Part shown: positions 24,711 through 34,014 of the stretch, piece after piece | Numbering within the stretch: the first letter of the stretch is position 1 | How the letters are laid out: every line of letters begins with the position of its first letter | Source: Butyricimonas paravirosa | Lineage (GTDB): Bacteria; Bacteroidota; Bacteroidia; Bacteroidales; Marinifilaceae | DNA: 64,000 bases | Direction: 5' to 3' | Assembly (NCBI RefSeq): GCF_032878955.1 | Contig: NZ_CP043839.1 | Coordinates: 4,402,001-4,466,000, forward strand | Notes under the pieces: model-generated | What the model was told of the DNA's origin: nothing | Database searches by the model: none | The model's input: the letters and a program-made list of their open reading frames with translations, nothing else | Made by a program: the position numbers and the translations under genes

Positions 24711-25511
24711 ATGAAAATATCGCTTATTATATCCACGTATAATCGACCCAGTGCGTTGAAATTGTGCTTGGAAAGCGTTAAGCGGCAAAATCGGTTACCT
24801 GATGAAGTTATTATTGGGGATGATGGTTCCGGGGATGAAACCGCAGCTTTAATTCGTGAATTTCAAAAAGATTTTCCTGTACCGTTATTACATGTGTGGC
24901 AGGAAGATAAAGGATTTCGTGTCGGGAAAATACGGAATAAATGTATTGCAAAAGCCAAGTACGATTATATCGTACAAGTGGATGGCGACATGGTTTTGCA
25001 TTCAAGTTTTATAACGGATCATCTTTCGTGTGCTCGTAGGGGATATTATATAAAAGGGGGCCGGGTGAATATAACTAGAATGGAGACAGAACGATTATGT
25101 AATCGTGAATATACCCCGTTAGGATTTTTTACATGGGGCTTGACGAGAAGGGAAAATGCGATTCACTGTCTATTTTTGGCCAAGTGCTTGGCTCCGTATC
25201 GTAAAACTCGTCCGGGATTAGGATGTAATACTTCTTTTTGGCGGAAAGATGCTTTGCGAATCAATGGCTATGATGAATATTACGTTGGATGGGGTGGGGA
25301 AGATTATGATTTCAGCGTGCGTTTGTTGAACGTGGGTTGTAAAAAAATAGCATTAAAATTTGCCGCCATTGGGTTTCATTTGTGGCATGAAGATAAATAC
25401 ATGGAGAATCGGAAAAAGAATTTTGATTATTACAATGAGAAGGTCGAGCAAAAAGCGACATGGTGCGAAAATGGGATCGATCAATATTTAAAAGATAATA
25501 ACGAAATGTGA
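24711..25511 (+). CDS. GT2 family glycosyltransferase
   Basis: 266-aa GT-A enzyme. N-terminal MKISLIISTYNRPSALKLCL, DDGSGDETAAL, and the DxD-type metal motif in VQVDGDMVLH near residue 98. The C-terminal part GCNTSFWRKDALRINGYDE followed by GWGGEDYDFSVRLL is the Glyco_transf_7C-like region that often finds sugar acceptors. No transmembrane segment. Several in-frame ATGs (24687 to 24711) are possible; 24711 matches family N termini. Its stop overlaps the next start (TGATG). Confidence 0.87.
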   Translation: MKISLIISTYNRPSALKLCLESVKRQNRLPDEVIIGDDGSGDETAALIREFQKDFPVPLLHVWQEDKGFRVGKIRNKCIAKAKYDYIVQVDGDMVLHSSFITDHLSCARRGYYIKGGRVNITRMETERLCNREYTPLGFFTWGLTRRENAIHCLFLAKCLAPYRKTRPGLGCNTSFWRKDALRINGYDEYYVGWGGEDYDFSVRLLNVGCKKIALKFAAIGFHLWHEDKYMENRKKNFDYYNEKVEQKATWCENGIDQYLKDNNEM

Positions 25512-26419
25512 TGAAAAGCATTTTTTATTACATGGAGTGTTATATCCGTCTTTTGAAATACAGACGACGTTTCTATAAAAAACAAAAGGCGTTAGGGTTT
25601 ATTCCAGATATAAGGTCAACCGACGAGACATTGGATAAAATATTACGGGAGCATTGTTCTGTCAGTCGATTTGGGGATGGAGAGTTCAATCTTTTACGTC
25701 AGAAAGGGAATGGATTTTGCGCTTTTAATCAATCCTTGGCCAAAAGATTACAAGAAGTGCTAACGGCACCCCTTCCCTGTCATATTGTTTGTTTACCTTA
25801 TGCGCTTGTTTCACGAGAAAACTTGAACTTGCGTACGAAAGTTTTCTGGTTATCTTATTTTATAAAAGCGTACGATGTTTTCATTCGCTATCTGAAATCG
25901 GGATACGTGTATTACGATGCCTCGTTTACTCGATTTTATTTTGCGTACAAGGATAAACGTGTATGTGAGGGGTATTTGGAAAAGATACGACAAATATGGT
26001 TTGATCAGGATATTCTCTTGATAGAGGGTGAATATAGTCGTTTGGGAGTAAATAATGATCTTTTTATTCACGCTCGTTCATTGAAACGGATTTTATGTCC
26101 CGCGAAAGATGCTTTTGAGAGATATGTTGATATAATGTGTGCCGCTCGAAAATATGGAAGTAATAAATTGATTCTTGTTGCTTTGGGGCAAACGGCAACC
26201 GTGTTGAGCTATGATTTGGCTAAATTAGGTTATTGGGCGATTGATATAGGGCATGTTGATATTGAATACGAGTGGTTTTTACGGGGTGCGAAAGATAAAC
26301 TTCCGGTAGCCGGGAAGTATGTTAATGAGGCAAAAGGTGATGTTTTTCGTGAAAAGAAAATCCAGGATGAAAATTACGAGAAAACGATTGTAGAACGCAT
26401 TTCCGGTTTATCATGTTAA
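25511..26419 (+). CDS. GT-D fold glycosyltransferase (DUF1792/SP_1767 family)
   Basis: 302 aa. The DUF1792 landmarks are present: SVSRFGDGEFNLL (near residue 50-62) with the DGE motif that replaces DxD in this fold, and the C-terminal ALGQTATVLSYDLAKLGYWAIDIGHVDIEYEWF. In Streptococcus parasanguinis this fold (DGT1) transfers glucose onto a serine-rich adhesin glycan, so here a sugar-to-surface-glycan transfer is expected. Start at ATG 25511 overlapping the GT2 stop; a GTG three bases upstream is an alternative. It overlaps the next gene by seven bases. Confidence 0.85.
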   Translation: MKSIFYYMECYIRLLKYRRRFYKKQKALGFIPDIRSTDETLDKILREHCSVSRFGDGEFNLLRQKGNGFCAFNQSLAKRLQEVLTAPLPCHIVCLPYALVSRENLNLRTKVFWLSYFIKAYDVFIRYLKSGYVYYDASFTRFYFAYKDKRVCEGYLEKIRQIWFDQDILLIEGEYSRLGVNNDLFIHARSLKRILCPAKDAFERYVDIMCAARKYGSNKLILVALGQTATVLSYDLAKLGYWAIDIGHVDIEYEWFLRGAKDKLPVAGKYVNEAKGDVFREKKIQDENYEKTIVERISGLSC

Positions 26420-27711
26420 AAATGTTCGTGCGGGAGAAAACGTGGAGATTATTATTCCTGCTTGTCGGTTTTTTGTCGGGAGGCCTTGGAATATTATACG
26501 GGATGACTTTTCATTATATTCTTTTGAGCATGGTGTTGTTTTACGCCATCTTGGATTGGGATTCATGTGTGGAGCGGTTACATGCAGGACGAAAATATAT
26601 ATTGGTGTTCATCGGTTATTTCCTGTATTTAGTTCTACAAACGTTTTTCTTATTTTGGGATTCCGGTATAGAAGGAAATGCGCATTATGGCATATTCGAG
26701 ACGACACTGCTTAATTTTATTTTGGTACCCGTGTATGTTGCCATGTTAAAAGGATGGTTGACGGTTCCTTTACTGAAACGTTTCCTGTTTTTATTTTGTG
26801 CGGGATGCGTGTTATTGAATGGGTATATCGTGTTCGATTTATTGGCAGGAGAAGCATTCTCGAATGCTCAGGAAGCTTTAGGGCGTTTATACATAAATCG
26901 TTTTGGCGAGAATAAAACCTCTCTCTTGGGAGGAAATTTATTGCTGGAGCCACAAGTTTTTTACATCGTTTTGGCGGCGCTGGTTTCGTACGGGTTGATT
27001 TTTTGGAGTGGTCGGAAGCGTGTGAAGTTGGCGTGTGGCATCATGTTTCTGTTGTTACTATTATTCTTGTCATTCACCGTGTCGAAAGCCGGTATTTTGG
27101 CCTTTTCTCTCGGTTTTATAGTAATGAATATATGTTTTATGAAACAAAACGCATGGAAGTTTTGTTGGGTATTTTCTGTTTGTGTATTGTGCATAGGTTT
27201 TATGTTGTTTGCATCAGATAGTTTTGAACAGAAATATAAAGAGAGGGTGGACGAAGTTTTAACCGAAGTTATGAATGTCAGGCAAGGCATTTATGACGGG
27301 AGTACGATTGCGCCTAGAATTGGGTTTGTTCGGGAAGCTTATAGGCATGCTAACGAATTTGCAGTTTGTGGGTTAGGAGTTTATGCTAAGGAGCGGGTGA
27401 AGATCTGGTTGCGGGATTCGGATGCGGGGCTTGGAGAATTTAGGAACGTGCATAATACATTTTTACATTATTGGATACAGGGTGGCATTTTAGGGATCAG
27501 TTTGGTCGTGTTTCTTTGGGGTGTACCGCTCTACTGCATGGTGAAAAATCGGAAATATTCTTATCTGATAATTTCCCTTGTGGTCGTTGTTGTCATCACG
27601 AATAGCACCTGTATTTTATTGGATTTGAATAATTCGAGATTGATAATTGTGTTATTGTCTTCCATGTTTTATTTTCATGGGGATGTTTTTTATGAATTAG
27701 AAAAAAGTTGA
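26413..27711 (+). CDS. O-antigen ligase/polymerase-like membrane protein, copy 1
   Basis: 432-aa integral membrane protein with about ten hydrophobic segments, for example LFLLVGFLSGGLGILYG, YILLSMVLFYAIL and CGIMFLLLLLFLSFTVSKAGILAFSLGFIV. A periplasmic loop carries IAPRIGFVREAYRHANEFAVCGLGVYAKE and FRNVHNTFLHYWIQGGILG, matching the WaaL/Wzy_C pattern (conserved R and an H in NxxL/HNxFL-type motifs). It could be a ligase joining glycan to lipid A-core or a polymerase. Overlaps the GT-D gene; the paralogue at 27792 follows. Confidence 0.82.
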   Translation: MLKMFVREKTWRLLFLLVGFLSGGLGILYGMTFHYILLSMVLFYAILDWDSCVERLHAGRKYILVFIGYFLYLVLQTFFLFWDSGIEGNAHYGIFETTLLNFILVPVYVAMLKGWLTVPLLKRFLFLFCAGCVLLNGYIVFDLLAGEAFSNAQEALGRLYINRFGENKTSLLGGNLLLEPQVFYIVLAALVSYGLIFWSGRKRVKLACGIMFLLLLLFLSFTVSKAGILAFSLGFIVMNICFMKQNAWKFCWVFSVCVLCIGFMLFASDSFEQKYKERVDEVLTEVMNVRQGIYDGSTIAPRIGFVREAYRHANEFAVCGLGVYAKERVKIWLRDSDAGLGEFRNVHNTFLHYWIQGGILGISLVVFLWGVPLYCMVKNRKYSYLIISLVVVVVITNSTCILLDLNNSRLIIVLLSSMFYFHGDVFYELEKS

Positions 27712-27766
27712 TTGTTCCCAAATAGATTTTTCCCGTATTTGATAATCAAGTGAATATCAAATCATG

Positions 27767-27774
27767 TATATTTG
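27767..27774 (+). promoter_or_regulatory. -7 box (TATATTTG) for the second ligase-like gene
   Basis: TAnnTTTG match 18 bases before ATG 27792, with TTTG 25 bp upstream (slightly long spacing). It suggests that copy 2 can be expressed separately from copy 1. Confidence 0.5.
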
Positions 27775-27791
27775 TGCCATAATTGAAGATT

Positions 27792-29111
27792 ATGGATCAA
27801 ATGGTAAGGTTTCAGAAGTATTTTTTTCTTGCGACAGGTTTCTTGTTGGGAAGTTTAATCCCCTTGTTTGGCAATGCGTTTAATTTTATACTCATTGTTT
27901 TCATGTTTGTGCAGATTGGCATGAATCGAAAGGAAGTATTGGCAAACTTGCGGCAAGAGCGAAAATATTTGTGGGCGATGATTATTTTCTTGGGTTATTT
28001 TTCCTTGCACACGATGATTGTGTTGTTGAAAGGGAATCCTGTTGCGGAACCAAGTTACGGTACATTCGAAATCTTGATCTTGAATTTTATACTTGTTCCC
28101 GTGTATGTTACAACTTTCAGGAGCTGGCTAACACCTGAATTATTACGACGATTTCTAACTTATTTTTGTATAGGATGTTTCTGCATAAATGTTTATATCT
28201 TTTTTGCTTTAACCGGGACAAAATTATTTTCAGATCCGGTAGGGACGTTAAATTTGATATACAATACGCGATTTGGAGAAAATCGATTCGTGTTAGGGGA
28301 TAAGTTCTGGTTAGAGATTCAGGCATTAATGCTCGCCGTGTCGGCACTTATATCTTATTTCTTGATCATCAAGGAAAGACAAAATGGAAAGAAAATCATG
28401 TTCATATTTTTGTTTTTGGCCTTGCTTGTTTTTCTTTCATTTACCGTTACCAAATCTGCTATTATAGGATTTTTGGCTGGATTTTTTGTGCTTAATATTT
28501 ATTTGTTTAAAAGGTCCTGGGTAAAAGTACGTTATAAACTAGCAACGGTTATATTGATCGTTTTATGTGGCTTTGTCTTGTTGGATAACGTCGCCATGTA
28601 TGAAGCAAGGATGCAAGAGGTCAGGGAGGAAATCGAGAATGTTAGGAGGGGGGAGTTCTCGGGGGGAACTATCGTTCCCCGGGTTGCATTTATTCGGGAG
28701 AGTTTTAAGCATTTTGATGAATTTGGTCTGTGGGGATTGGGGGTTTCTACGAAACATCGTATAAAAGCATGGTTCGATGCCTCTGACATGAATATTGCTC
28801 GCTATAAAAATGTCGGAAATATTTTTCTACAGTATTGGGTTACAGGTGGAATACCGGGCTTGGCTTTTGTACTTTTTTTATTTGTCGCACCGGTTTACAG
28901 GATGATCCGGAAAAAAAAGATTTCTTATTTGATTATAGGCATATTGCTCCCATTTTTTGCGGTGAGTAATACATGCGTTACCCTCTCTTGGGCCAATTCC
29001 AGGTTGTTCATGTTACTCTTTCTGGCTATGTTTTGCTTTTACGGTGATCTTTTCGCCCGACTTGAAGAGTTTTCGGAGGATGAACCTGCTTTTGACAAGA
29101 GTTCGATATAA
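27792..29111 (+). CDS. O-antigen ligase/polymerase-like membrane protein, copy 2
   Basis: 439 aa, paralogue of copy 1. The same motifs recur in the same order: FGTFEILILNFILVPVYV-type stretch (copy 1 TLLNFILVPVYV), LVFLSFTVTKSAIIGFLAGFFVLN, GTIVPRVAFIRESFKHFDEFGLWGLGVSTKHRIKAWF and YKNVGNIFLQYWVTGGIPG. The His of HNTFLH in copy 1 is replaced (GNIFLQ here), a possible functional difference. About ten membrane segments; acidic cytosolic tail. ATG 27792 preferred to TTG 27783. Confidence 0.82.
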   Translation: MDQMVRFQKYFFLATGFLLGSLIPLFGNAFNFILIVFMFVQIGMNRKEVLANLRQERKYLWAMIIFLGYFSLHTMIVLLKGNPVAEPSYGTFEILILNFILVPVYVTTFRSWLTPELLRRFLTYFCIGCFCINVYIFFALTGTKLFSDPVGTLNLIYNTRFGENRFVLGDKFWLEIQALMLAVSALISYFLIIKERQNGKKIMFIFLFLALLVFLSFTVTKSAIIGFLAGFFVLNIYLFKRSWVKVRYKLATVILIVLCGFVLLDNVAMYEARMQEVREEIENVRRGEFSGGTIVPRVAFIRESFKHFDEFGLWGLGVSTKHRIKAWFDASDMNIARYKNVGNIFLQYWVTGGIPGLAFVLFLFVAPVYRMIRKKKISYLIIGILLPFFAVSNTCVTLSWANSRLFMLLFLAMFCFYGDLFARLEEFSEDEPAFDKSSI

Positions 29112-29281
29112 CTCACCGTGTTTTTATTGAATTTGCATTAGGTCGTTTATTCGTTACCTTAAAATACCCCTAATCTCGTGTTTCTACATTTACAGGTTTA
29201 GAAATTTTCAATAAAAAATAGGTTTGAATTAATGTGAAATATTGTTGTTGAGATGTTATGATGTTGGCATCATATGGTGAG

Positions 29282-29325
29282 CCGCTCCCATTCCGCTCCC
29301 ATTCCTCCTCTATTCCGCCCCTATT
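29282..29325. repeat. Four tandem 11-bp repeats, consensus CCGCTCCCATT
   Basis: Two perfect copies of CCGCTCCCATT (29282-29292, 29293-29303) are followed by CCTCCTCTATT and CCGCCCCTATT. The unit is purine/pyrimidine-biased and C-rich within an AT-rich spacer; period 11 is close to one DNA helical turn. Confidence 0.85.
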
Positions 29326-29460
29326 ATAATAATGAAATATTAAATTAAAATAGTAGTTGTTAATGTAGGGGATAAGTCTATTATAACAATTTAGATATAG
29401 GATAATAATTCCATCAGATGGAAATTTTATCAGAATGCTCACTTTACTGGGACAAATCAT

Positions 29461-29499
29461 CGCATACTCAAATCACTCGCTAGCGAGGTTGAGTATGCG
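29461..29499. terminator. Long dyad between convergent operons, possible terminator or processing hairpin
   Basis: Arms CGCATACTCAA (29461-29471) and TTGAGTATGCG (29489-29499) are perfectly complementary over 11 bp. The interior carries a second palindrome CTCGCTAGCGAG (29476-29487). There is no run of T after it on either strand, so it is not a classical intrinsic terminator. Confidence 0.5.
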
Positions 29500-29618
29500 G
29501 GATAAAAATGTGAGATCGAAGGGACAAAAGGGAAACTTCCCTCCAAACGGGATTATAACGTGAGTTTAATACCCTAAAATGGGGCGAAGGAAAAACAATT
29601 ACTTGTGTCGAACTTGTA

Positions 29619-31046
29619 TTATTTAATAAGTTTACCCTTGCGACTAAGTTTAATCGTGAATCCGAAATTATCTTTAAACAGATCTCCTAAATCGCCGTAG
29701 ATACCTGTTTCCACGGCAAACGGTAAGTTTTTGAATGGCAATGTTACTTCCAATGCTCCGGAGAATTGATTCTTTTTCATGGGACTTCCGTAAATACCGT
29801 AGTTCCTGGAATAGGAAAGCATGAGTTTATAGGGAGTGGTTTGCCACGCCATACCTTTCATCCCGATGTGGTGGGCTATAACTCGGTTGTTAATGATTCG
29901 GGTGATACCCCCGGAAAGACCGGGCGTCATGAACGGGCTACCGATAACTCTCTCGTATAAAGTCCATCCACTTCTGTATTCGCCATTGTTGAAATAGTTG
30001 TCGCATCCGCCAAGTATTTTTCGGCCATAGAAGTGACTGTTCGGGTCTTGTTTCTCCATTTCTTCCGGGGTGGCGGGACGGTCATGCCGGGAGCCGGATT
30101 GGTATTTCGTGTAATAGAATTCATAAATAACGTCCGTGATCCATTGATCCTTTTTCTTGGAACCATAATAAAAACAATAAGTTCCATCCGGGAAAGAGCG
30201 AAAATCCGTACCCGAACCATCTTCAAAAGGGATGTCGTGGTAGAAAGATAAAATATAGTTGTCTGCCAAATAATTAATGGTCAAATGTTCCCTTCCCAGG
30301 TGATTTCCTAACGCATTGATCGAATCGCTTACACTGGCCCCGGTTCCTCCTTCTTTGGCACAAATGATTCGGATATAATCCTTGAATGATGAAGGTTGTT
30401 TGCCTCTATCGGGAGAGGTTCCTGCCCATTGAGCCCAATGTTCAAGGCCGACAATGATTTCCCAGCGTTGATGAGGCTTTATTTTTAAGAAAGCTGATTT
30501 GTTGTGTAAACGGGTGTCTTCCACGTAACGATCGTCAATCATCATGTAGTCTGCCCAGTTGAATTTAATAGATAAAACTCCTTTGGTACAGGGAACTTTC
30601 ATGTATTCACTATTCAAATTATATCCCGGGAAAGTTCGGGAGTTTCCGGAACGGATGAAATTTCCGTTCGTAGAGGAAATACCGTTATATTCTTCCTTGG
30701 GATGAATCATTCCGAGGTCTAGGCGAAGATTCCGCCAGCGTGCGCTCGCGTAAAGCTGGTCTAAAATAACGTTGTTGTCCGGACGGGATAAAAATCCTGC
30801 GGCAGATACTCCATAAGCGAATTGAATTTTATGGCGATCCGTGAAATCCGAGAAAAGACCTACTTCCAGTAAGGCCCCGTTTCCGTTGGGAATTAAACCA
30901 TGTTTGTTGTTTATTGCCCAAAAGGGTAATGTATTCTGGTATGCCACGAATCCTGTAAGTGAAGTTTTGTAGTCAACACTTCGTTCTTGTCCCTGCGAGT
31001 AAAAAAATAGTAGGGACATCAAGATGGATAATGCTGTTTTTTTCAT
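29619..31046 (-). CDS. Wzi-like capsule assembly outer-membrane protein
   Basis: 475-aa beta-barrel protein with signal peptide MKKTALSILMSLLFFYSQG. Alternating aromatic strands run throughout, and the family motif CDNYFNNGEYRSGWTLYERVIGSPF is present, as is a C-terminal strand ending in IKLSRKGKL. Wzi proteins anchor capsule or exopolysaccharide to the cell surface. It is the last gene of the ROK - GH92 - IspD/TarI-like - Wzi operon and links that operon to the glycan locus to its left. Confidence 0.85.
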   Translation of the reverse strand: MKKTALSILMSLLFFYSQGQERSVDYKTSLTGFVAYQNTLPFWAINNKHGLIPNGNGALLEVGLFSDFTDRHKIQFAYGVSAAGFLSRPDNNVILDQLYASARWRNLRLDLGMIHPKEEYNGISSTNGNFIRSGNSRTFPGYNLNSEYMKVPCTKGVLSIKFNWADYMMIDDRYVEDTRLHNKSAFLKIKPHQRWEIIVGLEHWAQWAGTSPDRGKQPSSFKDYIRIICAKEGGTGASVSDSINALGNHLGREHLTINYLADNYILSFYHDIPFEDGSGTDFRSFPDGTYCFYYGSKKKDQWITDVIYEFYYTKYQSGSRHDRPATPEEMEKQDPNSHFYGRKILGGCDNYFNNGEYRSGWTLYERVIGSPFMTPGLSGGITRIINNRVIAHHIGMKGMAWQTTPYKLMLSYSRNYGIYGSPMKKNQFSGALEVTLPFKNLPFAVETGIYGDLGDLFKDNFGFTIKLSRKGKLIK

Positions 31047-31067
31047 TTCGCTGTTTTACGCACGTCG

Positions 31068-31769
31068 TTATTTTTGCTGGGACAAAAGTAACTTTTCTAT
31101 GATAGAAATATCTTCTTTGTAAGTTAATTTAATATTAAATGGTAAACCTTTGGTTATTTTAATGTGAATCTCCGGCATATATCGTTTAACAACCCCACAA
31201 TCGTCCGTGCTGAAAAATTCGGGGTCCGTCAGCGCCTTGTTATAGGCTGCTGTTAAGATGTCAGAATGAAATCCCTGAGGGGTCTGAACCTGAAAGAGTG
31301 TGGAGCGATCCGGGATGTTGTTCACGAATTGGCGAGAGGTATCGCTTTGTAATATCGTGTCGGTTGAAGGTATTGCCGTGGTGCAGGCTTTGTGGTTTTC
31401 GAGTGTTTCAATGACACTATCTATGATTTGCGACGTGACTAGCAGGCGAACAGCATCATGGATGATTAAATTACATTTCTCTTCTTTATACACGTTTAAG
31501 GCGGCGAGAGTAGAGTGATAGCGTTCTTTGCCCCCCGGGACAATGTGTTTCACTTTTTGAAATCCTTCAAGGCGAACAATTTCTTCCGTTTCCTTGATGT
31601 AATCTCTGTGTACGACAATGATAATTTCATCAATGCGTTCATGTTTTTCGAATGTGTGAAGCGTGTGTGCCAATACGGTTTTCCCGGCAATTACGATGAA
31701 TTGTTTGGGTAACTCGCTTCCTAGCCTTCGTCCGGAACCTCCGGCTAGAATTACTCCGATATTTTTCAT
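31068..31769 (-). CDS. IspD/TarI family cytidylyltransferase
   Basis: 233-aa CTP transferase: GVILAGGSGRRLGSELPKQF, a central LIIHDAVRLLVTSQII and VQTPQGFHSDIL. IspD makes CDP-methylerythritol for isoprenoids; TarI makes CDP-ribitol for teichoic acid-like polymers. The PSTDTILQ and NIPDRSTLFQVQTPQ stretch (TarI-like IPDRS) plus the context favour a CDP-polyol role, but IspD cannot be ruled out from sequence alone, since no other ispD is in view. It lies 22 bp upstream of wzi and 24 bp downstream of the GH92 gene. Confidence 0.75.
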   Translation of the reverse strand: MKNIGVILAGGSGRRLGSELPKQFIVIAGKTVLAHTLHTFEKHERIDEIIIVVHRDYIKETEEIVRLEGFQKVKHIVPGGKERYHSTLAALNVYKEEKCNLIIHDAVRLLVTSQIIDSVIETLENHKACTTAIPSTDTILQSDTSRQFVNNIPDRSTLFQVQTPQGFHSDILTAAYNKALTDPEFFSTDDCGVVKRYMPEIHIKITKGLPFNIKLTYKEDISIIEKLLLSQQK

Positions 31770-31793
31770 TCTCTTGATCCTGTTTTTAACCTT

Positions 31794-34004
31794 TTATTTT
31801 TGAGGAATTTCAGATGTTAACACGAATTCCAATTCTCCGCCGTTCATGATCTCGTCATGAGTAATCCAAGTACGATTGAGTTCGTCTCCATTTAGCAAGA
31901 CTTCCTTCACATAGATATACTGATCATTTTCCCGGTTTGCTTTAATGACAAATTTACGGTCTTGTCCCAGCTTGATGGTTACTTTCTTAAACATGGGTGT
32001 TCCCAGTTGATATTTACCGTCACTAGGGTTCACGGGATAGAAACCCATGGCAGAGAAAACATACCATGCAGACATTTGCCCGCAATCTTCATTGCCACAA
32101 AGTCCGTCGGGACGATCCGTGTAGAGTTCCCGTCTGATTTTATCCACGTAATATTGTGTTTTGTTGGGCGTATCCGTGTAATTGAACAGGTAAGCCACGT
32201 GGTGAGAGGGTTCGTTCCCTTGGGCGTACTGCCCGATCAACCCGCTAATGTCGGGAGAAACATTGTCCCCCTCGATGGTTGAGGGTAGGGTGAACAAACT
32301 GTCCAGTTTGTTGGCGAAAGCGGCTTTTCCCCCGTGTAACGCTATAAGTCCCTCCACGTCATGTGGTACAAACCACGAATATTGCCACGCATTTCCTTCG
32401 GTGTAATCATCATCCCTGTGGGCCGAGGCGAAGGGGGAAAAAGGCGTTTTCCACTTCCCGTCGGAAAGCTTTGCCCGCATGAACCCGGTAGAGGAATCGA
32501 ACACGTTTTTATAGTTCTTAGAGGCTTCCATGAAATAGAGGTAGTCATCTTCTTTATTCAAAGCTTTGGCCATTTGAGCCATACACCAGTCATCATAGGC
32601 GTATTCGAGGGTTTTGGAAACAGATTCTTTTTCGAGGTCACAGGGAATATAGTTATAAGTTCTGAATAGTCTCAGTCCATTCCCTTGGGATAGAGACGTT
32701 TCTTTCATGGCCTCGTAGGCTTTTTCAACATCGAAATCCCGAATGCCTTTCAAGTAAGCCTCCGTGATGATGGGGATGGCGTGATTCCCGATCATGCAAT
32801 GACTCTCGTTGCCCATCAGTTCCCAGTTCGGGAGCAAGCCGTGAGCCTCGTAATGGCGAATGAATGATTTTATCATGTCATTTACCCTGTTCTTCTGGGT
32901 GATCGTGAATAGGGGATGAGCGGCACGGAAGGTGTCCCACAATGAAAATACGGTGTATTGATTTGCTTTACCCACACTATGAATTTCTCCATCCGGTCCT
33001 TTGTAATTCCCGTGTGCGTCAGAGAAAAGATAGGGAGCCAGGTAGGCATGGTACAATGCCGTGTAAAAAACTCTCATTTCTTCTTTGCTGGCACCTTCCG
33101 CTTTAATCTTGGATAATGTTCGTTTCCATCGTTGTTTTGCCTCCCGTTTCACTTTGTCAAAACTCCAATGAGAAAGTTCTTTGTCTAGGTTTGCGGCGGC
33201 CCCCTCGCAGTTTGCGGAGGAAAGGCTTACTTTCACGAGGACCTTATTGGTGGTTGTTCCGAAATCGATGAATGCGTATCCTTGATTGGAAACCAGTTTC
33301 TGCCCGTTCTTTAATAATTTCAGCGTGTCATTTCCAGCCCAGACATCTACATCTTGGGAGAATTCCATGAAAAAGTAAACGTTATGTTCTTTTGCCCATC
33401 CGGTTGACTTCCGGTACCCTTGTATGGTCCGGTTATTGATTTTCTTGATTGAGGTCATCACGGTCCGGTCCCAGTTACGTGCGGTTGTCAGGTCGAGAGT
33501 TAATCCGTAAACCGAGTTGGTCGGGTATTGATAGGAGTGCATCCCGCAACGAGAGGTTACCGTTAACTCGGTTTTAATCCCGTTGTCGAAGGTCACGCTA
33601 TAATATCCCGGTTCAGCCGTTTCATTGGCATGAGAGAATTTGGCATATCCTTTCGTGATGAAATCAATTGCTTTTTCTCCTGCTTGCGGGCGGGTCGTGA
33701 CAGGCAACAGGCGAATGTCCTGTAAGTCCCCGATACCTGTTCCGCTCAAGTGCGAATGGGAAAACGAGGATATAATACTATCGCTGTAATGATAACCGGA
33801 ACACCACTCCCAGCCACTTCTTGGATTATCCGGACTAAGTTGGATACCACCAAACGGGACGGTCGCCCCCGGGAAACAATGTCCCTGACCGGCAGTGCCG
33901 ATGAATGGATCAACAAAATCCGTTACTCGAGTTTCTTTTTCTCTTTGGCAAGATGTCAAAAGGCCGATAAAACAAAGCAGGAGTAGAAGGAGTCGTGTTC
34001 TCAT
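31794..34004 (-). CDS. GH92 family alpha-mannosidase lipoprotein
   Basis: 736-aa secreted glycosidase. Lipoprotein signal LLLLLLCFIGLLTSC. N-terminal VDPFIGTAGQGHCFPGATVPFGGIQLSPD and C-terminal GNEDCGQMSAWYVFSAMGFYPVNPSDGKYQLGTP are the GH92 signatures (Ca2+-dependent exo-alpha-mannosidases). The Glu-containing GNESHCMIGNHAI is likely part of the acid/base region. The substrate could be host N-glycans or the cell's own mannose-containing glycan; the operon partners (sugar kinase, cytidylyltransferase, Wzi) leave both open. Confidence 0.93.
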   Translation of the reverse strand: MRTRLLLLLLCFIGLLTSCQREKETRVTDFVDPFIGTAGQGHCFPGATVPFGGIQLSPDNPRSGWEWCSGYHYSDSIISSFSHSHLSGTGIGDLQDIRLLPVTTRPQAGEKAIDFITKGYAKFSHANETAEPGYYSVTFDNGIKTELTVTSRCGMHSYQYPTNSVYGLTLDLTTARNWDRTVMTSIKKINNRTIQGYRKSTGWAKEHNVYFFMEFSQDVDVWAGNDTLKLLKNGQKLVSNQGYAFIDFGTTTNKVLVKVSLSSANCEGAAANLDKELSHWSFDKVKREAKQRWKRTLSKIKAEGASKEEMRVFYTALYHAYLAPYLFSDAHGNYKGPDGEIHSVGKANQYTVFSLWDTFRAAHPLFTITQKNRVNDMIKSFIRHYEAHGLLPNWELMGNESHCMIGNHAIPIITEAYLKGIRDFDVEKAYEAMKETSLSQGNGLRLFRTYNYIPCDLEKESVSKTLEYAYDDWCMAQMAKALNKEDDYLYFMEASKNYKNVFDSSTGFMRAKLSDGKWKTPFSPFASAHRDDDYTEGNAWQYSWFVPHDVEGLIALHGGKAAFANKLDSLFTLPSTIEGDNVSPDISGLIGQYAQGNEPSHHVAYLFNYTDTPNKTQYYVDKIRRELYTDRPDGLCGNEDCGQMSAWYVFSAMGFYPVNPSDGKYQLGTPMFKKVTIKLGQDRKFVIKANRENDQYIYVKEVLLNGDELNRTWITHDEIMNGGELEFVLTSEIPQK

Positions 34005-34014
34005 GGTGTTTAGT

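Larger units (their letters stand above)
29112..29618. other. Gene-free convergent spacer with repeats and a hairpin
   Basis: 507 bases between two convergent transcription units. It holds the 11-bp repeats (29282-29325) and a strong dyad (29461-29499), otherwise AT-rich sequence without a credible coding frame. Confidence 0.5.
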
